Shown: in pieces, positions 1-6,336 of the stretch | Numbering within the stretch: the first letter of the stretch is position 1 | Layout of the letters: each line of letters begins with the position of its first letter | Assembly: GCA_963831155.1 (NCBI GenBank) | Contig: CAWHOY010000006.1 | Coordinates: 186,001 to 250,000, forward strand | Direction: 5' to 3' | DNA: 64,000 nt | DNA from: CAVRXQ01 sp963831155 | Lineage (GTDB): Bacteria > Actinomycetota > Acidimicrobiia > Acidimicrobiales > Bog-793 | Program-made: the position numbers and the translations under genes | The notes under the pieces: model-generated | What the model was told of the DNA's origin: nothing | What the model saw: only the letters and a program-made list of their open reading frames with translations | The model's database searches: none

Positions 1-1
1 G

Positions 2-865
2 GGGGCCGCCGAATCCGTCAAGACCTGGGTCACAGAACAAGGCGGATCGGTGCCGGCCGACCTCGACCCGATCGTCGAGCGCATCTCGCGCGCCGGCGGG
101 ACCCCGCTCGTCGTCGCCGACGGCTCAACCATCCTCGGAGTCATCGAGCTGAAAGACGTCGTGAAACAGGGCATCCGCGAGAAATTCGACGAGATGCGCC
201 AGATGGGTATCCGCACGGTGATGATCACCGGTGACAACCCCCTCACTGCGGCGGCGATCGCCCAAGAAGCCGGCGTCGACGACTACCTCGCCGAAGCGAC
301 GCCCGAAGCGAAGATGGCGTTGATCCGTTCGGAACAAGAGGGCGGAAAGCTGATCGCCATGACCGGCGACGGAACGAACGACGCGCCCGCTCTCGCGCAG
401 GCCGATGTTGGCGTGGCGATGAACACCGGGACGACTGCCGCGAAAGAAGCCGGAAACATGGTCGATCTCGACTCGAACCCGACGAAACTCATCGACGTCG
501 TAGAAATCGGCAAACAGCTCCTCATCACACGCGGCTCGCTCACGACTTTCTCGATCGCCAACGACGTCGCCAAGTACTTCGCGATCATCCCAGCGCTATT
601 CGTCGCCACCTACCCGCAGCTCGAGACGCTCAACGTCATGAAGCTCCACAGTCCACAGAGCGCCGTCCTCTCGGCAGTGATCTTCAACGCCCTCGTCATC
701 GTCGCCCTGATCCCCCTCGCGCTTCGCGGCGTGAAGTTCCGCCCGGCCAGCTCGGCTGCGATCCTTCGCCGCAACGTATGGATTTACGGCGTCGGGGGCG
801 TCATCGCTCCCTTCATCTTCATCAAGCTGATCGACCTGATCTTGACGGCGATCCACTGGTACTGA
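2..865 (+). CDS. kdpB: Potassium-transporting P-type ATPase subunit B, C-terminal part (5' end outside window)
   Basis: C-terminal 287 residues of the catalytic subunit of the high-affinity KdpFABC K+ pump in the inner membrane. The reading frame is open from base 2, so the gene begins outside the window and its DKTG phosphorylation site is not seen. Visible are the P-domain motif VMITGDNPLTA, the hinge motif MTGDGTNDAPALAQADVGVA with the KdpB-typical NTGTTAAKEAGNMVDL continuation, and the last transmembrane helices. The end matches the KdpB family (IYGVGGVIAPFIFIKLIDL). It is followed 13 nt later by kdpC, whose ribosome-binding site overlaps this stop codon, so the two are one operon. Identification is near certain; only the missing N-terminus is unknown. 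Confidence 0.97.
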   Translation, partial: GAAESVKTWVTEQGGSVPADLDPIVERISRAGGTPLVVADGSTILGVIELKDVVKQGIREKFDEMRQMGIRTVMITGDNPLTAAAIAQEAGVDDYLAEATPEAKMALIRSEQEGGKLIAMTGDGTNDAPALAQADVGVAMNTGTTAAKEAGNMVDLDSNPTKLIDVVEIGKQLLITRGSLTTFSIANDVAKYFAIIPALFVATYPQLETLNVMKLHSPQSAVLSAVIFNALVIVALIPLALRGVKFRPASSAAILRRNVWIYGVGGVIAPFIFIKLIDLILTAIHWY

Positions 866-878
866 GGAGAACGTTCTG

Positions 879-1520
879 ATGCTGACCAATCTCCGCCGCT
901 CAATCGTCATGGCTGCGATCTGTCTCGCGTTCTTCGGATTCATCTATGCACTCGCCGGCACCGGCGTGTCCCAGCTCTTCTTCCGCCACCAAGCTGACGG
1001 CTCGATAACCCCTCGTGGCTCGACGCTGATCGGCCAGAACTGGGCCGACGCGCAATGCCCCGGGCATCCACTGGGCAGCTGCGTTTTCCACGGCCGGCCC
1101 GACGACACTGGTCCCTATGCGGCAGACCCGAAGAAGAACATCGCCGGTGGCGACAACCCACTCGTCGCCAACGGCGTCCCCGGAGAGTCGGGCGGCACCA
1201 GCCTCGGCCCGCGCTCGAAGGTGCTCGTCGAAGACACGAAGGAGCTCATCGCTTACTGGCACAAGCTCGGCGTCAACCCGACACCCGACCTCGTGACGAC
1301 CTCCGGCAGCGGCTATGACCCCGACATCTCCGCTTGGGACGCGACCGTTCAGATTCCGATGATTTCGAAGGCCACCGGGATCTCCCCAAAGAAGCTGCGT
1401 GCCCTCATCGCGCGGGAGAACAACAGCGCGCCGCTCGGGTTCCTCGGGTCGAGCTATATCGACGTGCTCCAGCTGAACGACGGGCTCGCGACGCTCGAGG
1501 CGCACCGACGCAGCGCTTAA
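879..1520 (+). CDS. kdpC: Potassium-transporting ATPase KdpC subunit
   Basis: Small subunit of the Kdp K+ pump, needed for assembly and high-affinity ATP use by KdpB. 213 residues, slightly longer than the usual 190-200. One N-terminal membrane anchor (about residues 10-32) precedes the extracytoplasmic-type domain with family motifs GSTLIGQNW, SCVFHGRPDD, LVTTSGSGYDPDIS and PLGFLGSSYIDVLQLN. An AGGAGA site at 865-870 sits 8 nt before the ATG. It is the last gene of the kdp structural operon. It ends in a 4-nt tail-to-tail overlap with kdpE, so the two transcripts collide with no terminator between them. Confidence 0.96.
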   Translation: MLTNLRRSIVMAAICLAFFGFIYALAGTGVSQLFFRHQADGSITPRGSTLIGQNWADAQCPGHPLGSCVFHGRPDDTGPYAADPKKNIAGGDNPLVANGVPGESGGTSLGPRSKVLVEDTKELIAYWHKLGVNPTPDLVTTSGSGYDPDISAWDATVQIPMISKATGISPKKLRALIARENNSAPLGFLGSSYIDVLQLNDGLATLEAHRRSA

Positions 1521-2191
1521 GAGCCAACAAGCTCGTAGCCGATACCCGGGTGGTTGCGGAGGACTTCGCCGTGCTCGTCGCCGAGCTTGCGCCGTAAACG
1601 GTGGACGTAGACACGGACGTAGTTCTGCTCCTTGCCGTATCCGGCTCCCCAGACCTGTTTCAAGATCATCTCGTGAGTACAGACCTTCCCGGAGTGCTTC
1701 GCCAAGTACGCGAGCAGCGCGAACTCGTGTGAGGTGAGCTCGAGAGAGGCGCCGTCGTGCATCGCTGTCTTGCGCGCGAAGTCGAACATCAAGCTCCCGA
1801 CGCGCAGCTCGCTCGGCTCGTTTCGCGGCACGCCCGCGTGACGAAGCGCGGTGCGCAGCCTCGCCTCGAGCTCTCCCATCGAGAACGGCTTCGTCACATA
1901 GTCGTCGGCTCCGAGATCGAGCGCCGCCACCTTACGTTCCTCGGTGCCAGCGGCTGAGAGCACGATTACTGGCACCGTCGACCACGAGCGGATCTGTCGA
2001 CAGACGTCGATTCCGTCGACGTCGCCCAAGCCGAGGTCGAGCACCACGACGTCCGGCGACGCGAGTGCGACCTGCGCGATTCCATCGGTTCCGGTGTTTG
2101 CCGCCACGACCGAATACCCGCGCGCTTCGAGACCGATCCGCAGCGCCTTGCGCAACGACGGATCGTCGTCGACAACGAGCACGCGGGTCAT
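1517..2191 (-). CDS. kdpE: KdpE-type OmpR-family response regulator
   Basis: DNA-binding response regulator, most likely the activator of the adjacent kdp operon. 224 residues from the ATG at 2191. The receiver domain (1-120) has the acidic pair D8/D9, phospho-acceptor D52 (VVVLDLGLG) and conserved K101 (VTKPF). The C-terminal winged helix (about 130-224) ends in the OmpR pattern RVYVHRLRRKLG...GIGYELVGS. The frame stays open upstream, but that extension lies over the kinase gene and is not protein-like, so the internal ATG was chosen. It starts 1 nt after the sensor-kinase stop, indicating translational coupling. Family membership is certain; the Kdp role is inferred from position. Confidence 0.93.
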   Translation of the reverse strand: MTRVLVVDDDPSLRKALRIGLEARGYSVVAANTGTDGIAQVALASPDVVVLDLGLGDVDGIDVCRQIRSWSTVPVIVLSAAGTEERKVAALDLGADDYVTKPFSMGELEARLRTALRHAGVPRNEPSELRVGSLMFDFARKTAMHDGASLELTSHEFALLAYLAKHSGKVCTHEMILKQVWGAGYGKEQNYVRVYVHRLRRKLGDEHGEVLRNHPGIGYELVGS

Positions 2192-2192
2192 C

Positions 2193-3656
2193 TCAGGCGC
2201 CGGCGATGGGCAAGGTGAAAACGAAACGTGCACCCCCGCCCCTCCGTTCCTCGACGCGTGCCGATCCGCCGTGCGCCGCGACGAACGCATCGACGATCGC
2301 AAGGCCGAGTCCGGCCCGGCCACCGCCGGAAATCCGGTTGAACATCTTGAATACCCGTTCGCGCTCCCGGTCCGGTATGCCAGGCCCCCGGTCCTCGACG
2401 GAAACCTCGACGCGATCGGCGACTCGACGAGCGGACACTTCGATCGTCGTTCCCTCCGGAGCGTGGCGTTCGGCATTTTCCAGAAGGTTCACGAGCACCT
2501 GACCAATGAGGACATGATCAACGCTGACCGGCGGTGTGCCGAGCGGGATCGACACCGCGACCCGATCGATCCACGGCGCGGCGCCGAACGCGTCGAGCGC
2601 CTCAGCAACAAGCTTGTCGACCGACGTCGTCTCGATGCGCAACTCGAACTCTCCGAACTCGATCCGCGACATGTCCAGCAGATTGGCGACGAGTCGGTCG
2701 AGGCGATCCGCTTGCGTCTCGATGAGTTCAAGCAATTCGGCGCGATCTCGCTCACTCAGGTCGACGACGTCGTTGCGCAGGTCCGAAACCGCGGCTTTCA
2801 CCGAAGCGAGCGGTGTGCGAAGGTCGTGGGAGACCGCACCCAACAGCGCGTTGCGCCACGTGTCGACCTGGCGCAAGAGGGCTGACTCGAGCGCGCGCTC
2901 GCGAAGGCGCGCGCGCTCGATCGCGAACGCGGCCTGATTGGCGTAAGCGCGCACGGCACCCATCCGCTCCTCTTCGATCTCGGGGCCCAAACAGACGAGC
3001 AGGCCGACCGCCTGTCCCGAAGCGGCGAGCGGAACACCGACAAGGTGGCGTCCGTCGATCGCAATGCCGCCCAGGCTGCGCGGCGAGCCGCCGCTCGGCG
3101 TCACGAGACGCAGCTCGTCGCGATCGATCGGACGCCCAGATCGCGCCGCGCGGCTGAATCGGGAGCCGCTCGCAAGCAAAAGCTCGACGCCATCGAGACC
3201 GAAGGTGTCGCGGACCGACTGGGCGAGCTCTGCCAAGAGGTCATCGAGCGGCTGGTTCGTCGCCAAGGTTCCGATCACATCGACGAGATACTGACCCTCG
3301 AGCGCGCGACGCCGGTCCGCCGCCCACGAACGTCGAAGCGAACTCACGACGGGACCGATCACCACAGCGACGAGGGCATAGAAAGCGATGGGGATCGCAT
3401 CCTTCGCCTCAGAGAACGCAAGCATCCCGTACGGGGGGACGAAGACGGCGTCGTAGAAAAGGAACGTTCCGACGGCCGCGAGAACACCGACGAACGGCCC
3501 CGCGATGGCGGCGGCGACCGCGAGCGGAACAACGAGCAGGAGGCCGATCGCGATCGCGTCGTCGGCGTTGCGCAACGGCAGAAGCGCGAAGCCCACCGCA
3601 CCAACGAGTGCCAGGGCGGCGATCAACCGCACGAGTTGCTGCCTTGTATTGGCCAT
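2193..3656 (-). CDS. KdpD C-terminal half as a separate sensor histidine kinase
   Basis: Membrane sensor kinase of 487 residues matching the C-terminal half of KdpD. Four helices (about 8-27, 33-53, 55-70, 87-107; DUF4118 type) are followed by a GAF-like region (about 130-245). The kinase core follows: H277 in AVSHDLRTPLASVKAA, N-box VLVNLLENAERH (390-398), G1 EDRGPGIPD and G2 GGGRAGLGLAIVDAF. The large N-terminal KdpD domain and the USP domain are absent; they lie in the divergent gene starting at 3782. The response regulator starts 1 nt downstream. It probably phosphorylates KdpE in response to K+ limitation or turgor. The split arrangement is unlike the single 900-residue E. coli KdpD. Confidence 0.92.
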   Translation of the reverse strand: MANTRQQLVRLIAALALVGAVGFALLPLRNADDAIAIGLLLVVPLAVAAAIAGPFVGVLAAVGTFLFYDAVFVPPYGMLAFSEAKDAIPIAFYALVAVVIGPVVSSLRRSWAADRRRALEGQYLVDVIGTLATNQPLDDLLAELAQSVRDTFGLDGVELLLASGSRFSRAARSGRPIDRDELRLVTPSGGSPRSLGGIAIDGRHLVGVPLAASGQAVGLLVCLGPEIEEERMGAVRAYANQAAFAIERARLRERALESALLRQVDTWRNALLGAVSHDLRTPLASVKAAVSDLRNDVVDLSERDRAELLELIETQADRLDRLVANLLDMSRIEFGEFELRIETTSVDKLVAEALDAFGAAPWIDRVAVSIPLGTPPVSVDHVLIGQVLVNLLENAERHAPEGTTIEVSARRVADRVEVSVEDRGPGIPDRERERVFKMFNRISGGGRAGLGLAIVDAFVAAHGGSARVEERRGGGARFVFTLPIAGA

Positions 3657-3681
3657 GTCGCCTCGTCACCGCCTGTTCGAA

Positions 3682-3736
3682 CCATCGTAGCGACGACCGC
3701 TTGCGCGAAAGTCGAGGTCGGGCGCGCGAACGATGG
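3682..3736. promoter_or_regulatory. Inverted repeat in divergent kdpD-half promoter region
   Basis: The 125-nt gap between the two divergent kdpD-half genes contains CCATCGT (3682-3688) and its exact complement ACGATGG (3730-3736), separated by 41 nt. Paired short sites in such a control region could be regulator half-sites, for instance for KdpE, but no promoter boxes were recognised with confidence. Arms of 7 bp can occur by chance. Confidence 0.25.
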
Positions 3737-3781
3737 CATTCTGATCGACACGACGCACCAAAAGATCGGGGAGAATGTCAC

Positions 3782-4945
3782 ATGACCGACATCCCCGCCG
3801 AAGCGACCGAAGACGTCGCCGATGTCGTCACGGCGACCGGGAAATTCCGGATCTACCTCGGAGCCGCCGCCGGCGTCGGTAAGACGATCGCGATGCTCGA
3901 AGAGGGCAAACGCAGACACGACCGCGGGCGAGACGTCGTCGTCGGATTCGTCGAGACGCACAACCGCGCGCACACCGCCGAAGCGATCCACGACTTGGAG
4001 GTCGTTCCCCGCAAGAAATTCGAGTACCGCGGCTCGATCTTCGAAGAAATGGACGTCGACGCGATCCTCGCCCGTCACCCTGATGTCGCTCTCATCGACG
4101 AGATCGCCCATACGAACGTGCCGGGATCAGGACGCAACGAGAAACGCTGGCAGGACGTCCTCGAGCTGCTCGACGCTGGTATTGCTGTGGTGAGCACGCT
4201 CAACGTCCAGCACCTCGAATCCATCGCCGACGCGGTGGAATCGATCACCGGAATCCAGGTCCGCGAACGCGTGCCCGACTGGGTCGTCCGCAGGGCCGAC
4301 CAGATCGAGCTGATCGACTCGTCGCCCGAACAGCTCCGCCGGCGCATGCTGCACGGCAACATCTACAAGCCCGACAAGGTGCCAAAGGCGCTCGCCGGCT
4401 TCTTCCGCACCGAGAACCTCGTCGCGCTGCGTGAGCTCGCACTGCGATTTGTCGCCGACGAGACCGAAGAAGAGCTTCTCGACTACCTCGCGCGTCGCAA
4501 GCCGACGTCGACGTGGGAGACGAACGAGCGGATTATGGTCGCGGTCACCGACGCGCCGGGAATGACCGGCATCGTGCGACGCGCAGCGCGCATGGCGCAA
4601 CGTCTCAAGACGGACCTCGACATCGTCAACGTCGCCGATGACCGGGCGTCCGGGAGGTCCGCGCGGGAGCAGCTCGAGAACGTGCGCAAGTGCGTCGACA
4701 ACGTTGGCGCCACCTGGCACGAGCTCAACGGGGACGACGCCGCAAAGGCGATCGTCGATTTCGCGCGGGCACACCAGATCACCCAGATCGTCCTCGGCTC
4801 GAGTCGGCGCTCCCGCTGGCAAGAGTTGTTTCGCGGCTCGATCGTCTCGGCTGTGCTGCGCTATGCCGCGCAGGACGAGATCGACGTTCACGTCATCGCG
4901 CGCCAGAAGCCCCACGAACTCGCCGAGGCCGAAGAAGAAGGCTGA
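3782..4945 (+). CDS. KdpD N-terminal sensory domain plus universal stress domain, stand-alone
   Basis: Cytoplasmic protein of 387 residues equal to the N-terminal half of KdpD. The KdpD domain (about 20-235) carries the Walker A-like motif GAAAGVGKT (27-35) and the family segments VGFVETHNR, LIDEIAHTNVPGS and VSTLNVQHLESI. A universal stress protein-like domain follows (about 265-380) with the nucleotide-site pattern LGSSRRSRWQELFRGSI. There are no membrane helices and no kinase domain. The ATG at 3782 was chosen because GGGGAG (3768-3773) lies 8 nt upstream. It is divergent from the kinase half and probably acts in trans on it as an ATP, K+ or c-di-AMP-responsive module; that role is inference. 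Confidence 0.92.
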   Translation: MTDIPAEATEDVADVVTATGKFRIYLGAAAGVGKTIAMLEEGKRRHDRGRDVVVGFVETHNRAHTAEAIHDLEVVPRKKFEYRGSIFEEMDVDAILARHPDVALIDEIAHTNVPGSGRNEKRWQDVLELLDAGIAVVSTLNVQHLESIADAVESITGIQVRERVPDWVVRRADQIELIDSSPEQLRRRMLHGNIYKPDKVPKALAGFFRTENLVALRELALRFVADETEEELLDYLARRKPTSTWETNERIMVAVTDAPGMTGIVRRAARMAQRLKTDLDIVNVADDRASGRSAREQLENVRKCVDNVGATWHELNGDDAAKAIVDFARAHQITQIVLGSSRRSRWQELFRGSIVSAVLRYAAQDEIDVHVIARQKPHELAEAEEEG

Positions 4946-4981
4946 TCCGGCAACGCGCCCCTCTGATTCCCAAACGCGCCG

Positions 4982-5016
4982 CGGGGGCCGGGCCGGTTTC
5001 CCCGACCCGACCCCCG
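4982..5016. terminator. GC-rich hairpin between convergent genes
   Basis: Arms 4982-4996 and 5002-5016 form a 15-bp stem with two C-A mismatches and a 5-nt loop (TTTCC). It lies between the convergent KdpD N-half and YceI genes and is suited to act in both directions. No T-tract follows, as is common in high-GC actinobacteria. Confidence 0.6.
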
Positions 5017-5036
5017 TGCCGTCGAACGAGAGAAGC

Positions 5037-5621
5037 TCAGGCTTGGAGGGTCGCCTCGGCCTCTATCTCAATCCGAACCTTGTCGGCGACGATCGCCGCG
5101 CCGTCCGCCAGGGCGTGGCCGAAGGAAACGCCGAAATCCTGACGGTTGATCTCGCCGGTCGCCGAGAAACCGAGACGCGAACCGAAGTGGGCGTCCGACA
5201 CCCCTCCGTTGAACTCGAGGTTCAAGGTGACGGGCTTCGTCACGCCACGCAACGTCAGGTCGCCGGTCAGCTTCCACTCGTCACCGGCGGGCTCGATCTT
5301 CGTGCTCGTGAAGGTCATCGTCGGATAGTTCTCGACGTCAAAGAAGTCGTTCGTCCGAAGGTGCCCGTCACGGGTCTCGTCGTCGGTCGTGACGCTCGCC
5401 ATGCGGACCTCCGCCGTGACCTTCGAGTCGGCCGGGTTCTCTCCAACCACGACCGTCCCGTCGAAGTCCGGGAAATGTCCCCGCACCTTCGTCACCATCA
5501 GATGACGGGCAACGAAACTGACCTTCGTGTGGGCCTTGTCGAGGGCGTAGGCGCCCGCCGCCGGAACTACCCGGCCATCGACAACTCGCGTAATCGTCTG
5601 TTCGACGGCTTCCGTGCTCAT
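5037..5621 (-). CDS. YceI family polyisoprenoid-binding protein
   Basis: 194-residue YceI-fold lipocalin-like beta barrel. Members bind polyisoprenoid or amphiphilic lipids, and some respond to acid or osmotic stress. Family motifs seen are YALDKAHTKVSFVARHL, VRGHFPDFDGTV, TNDFFDVENYPTMTFTST, LTGDLTLRGVTKPVTL and GFSATGEINRQDFGV. There is no signal peptide, so it is probably cytoplasmic, unlike E. coli YceI. An AGGAGG sequence just upstream of the ATG is a strong ribosome-binding site. It is divergent from a MarR regulator with palindromes between them, so MarR control is likely. The ligand is unknown. Confidence 0.93.
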   Translation of the reverse strand: MSTEAVEQTITRVVDGRVVPAAGAYALDKAHTKVSFVARHLMVTKVRGHFPDFDGTVVVGENPADSKVTAEVRMASVTTDDETRDGHLRTNDFFDVENYPTMTFTSTKIEPAGDEWKLTGDLTLRGVTKPVTLNLEFNGGVSDAHFGSRLGFSATGEINRQDFGVSFGHALADGAAIVADKVRIEIEAEATLQA

Positions 5622-5673
5622 CTGCTTCCTCCTGGCTTGGCATGGTCCGCCACTCGACGAACTCCCTTACTCA

Positions 5674-5692
5674 AACAATTGTTGTGTGCACA
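5674..5692. promoter_or_regulatory. Twin palindromes, probable MarR operator
   Basis: Two exact palindromes lie side by side between the divergent yceI and marR genes: AACAATTGTT (5674-5683) and TGTGCACA (5685-5692). They lie 25 nt or more before the chosen MarR start and about 50 nt before the YceI start. AT-rich palindromes of this size are typical MarR targets; binding is inferred. Confidence 0.55.
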
Positions 5693-5716
5693 AGTATTCC
5701 CACGCGAACCGCTAAG

Positions 5717-6268
5717 ATGCTCACCATGACGGGCCGCCTGGTCAGACGGTCCGAACAGGGGTCGAGCGCAGCCATTTCCCATCGGAGCTGCAATTCCGGC
5801 ATCCGGATCACCCTCGTCGGACTGCTCTTCGAGATCTCCTCGTCGCTCCAGCGGGCGCTGTTGCCCGAAATCGAGCGAAACCTCGGCCACAGCGGCCTCG
5901 CCTTCCAGGTTCTCGTCCGTCTCGCCCGGTCCCCCGGCGAGCAGCTGCGGATGACCGATCTCGCCACCCAGACCGGCCTCACGCCCGGCGGGCTCACCCG
6001 GACGATCGACCGACTCGTCGAAGCGGGTCTCGTCGCTCGCCGGTCCTGCGCCGGCGACCGCCGGGTGGTCTATGCCGAGCTCACCAGCGCCGGGCACGAT
6101 CAGTGCGCGCAGCTCTTGGAGCGCCACGAACGCGACATCGCCGCGGTCCTCGACGGCGTCTTCGACGAGAAAGACGGTGCGCTCCTGCTCGCGATGCTGC
6201 AACGCTTGCGCGATCGTGTCCACCCGGGCGCGACGACGATCTCCGACGTCGAGGTGTCCGCGCGCTGA
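5717..6268 (+). CDS. MarR family transcriptional regulator
   Basis: Winged-helix regulator of about 183 residues. The core begins around residue 30 (GLLFEISSSLQRALLPEIE). The recognition region is MTDLATQTGLTPGGLTRTIDRLVEAGLV, with the wing RRSCAGDRRVVYAELTSAG. Starts at 5717 and 5726 are both possible; an earlier in-frame ATG at 5642 would make the coding region run over the palindromic operator and is disfavoured. It probably represses itself and the divergent yceI gene. The effector is unknown. Aconitase follows 68 nt downstream on the same strand but has its own strong ribosome-binding site. Confidence 0.88.
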   Translation: MLTMTGRLVRRSEQGSSAAISHRSCNSGIRITLVGLLFEISSSLQRALLPEIERNLGHSGLAFQVLVRLARSPGEQLRMTDLATQTGLTPGGLTRTIDRLVEAGLVARRSCAGDRRVVYAELTSAGHDQCAQLLERHERDIAAVLDGVFDEKDGALLLAMLQRLRDRVHPGATTISDVEVSAR

Positions 6269-6336
6269 CGATCGCTTCGTTCGCTCTCAGTTCCTCGCGT
6301 TAGCGTCGACTGAGAGCAAAAAGACGGGGAGCGGAG

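Noticed and set aside
2192..2476. Extended start for the KdpE-type regulator
   Set aside because: The extra 95 residues lie over the kinase gene and do not resemble a receiver domain; MTRVLVVDDD is the true family start.
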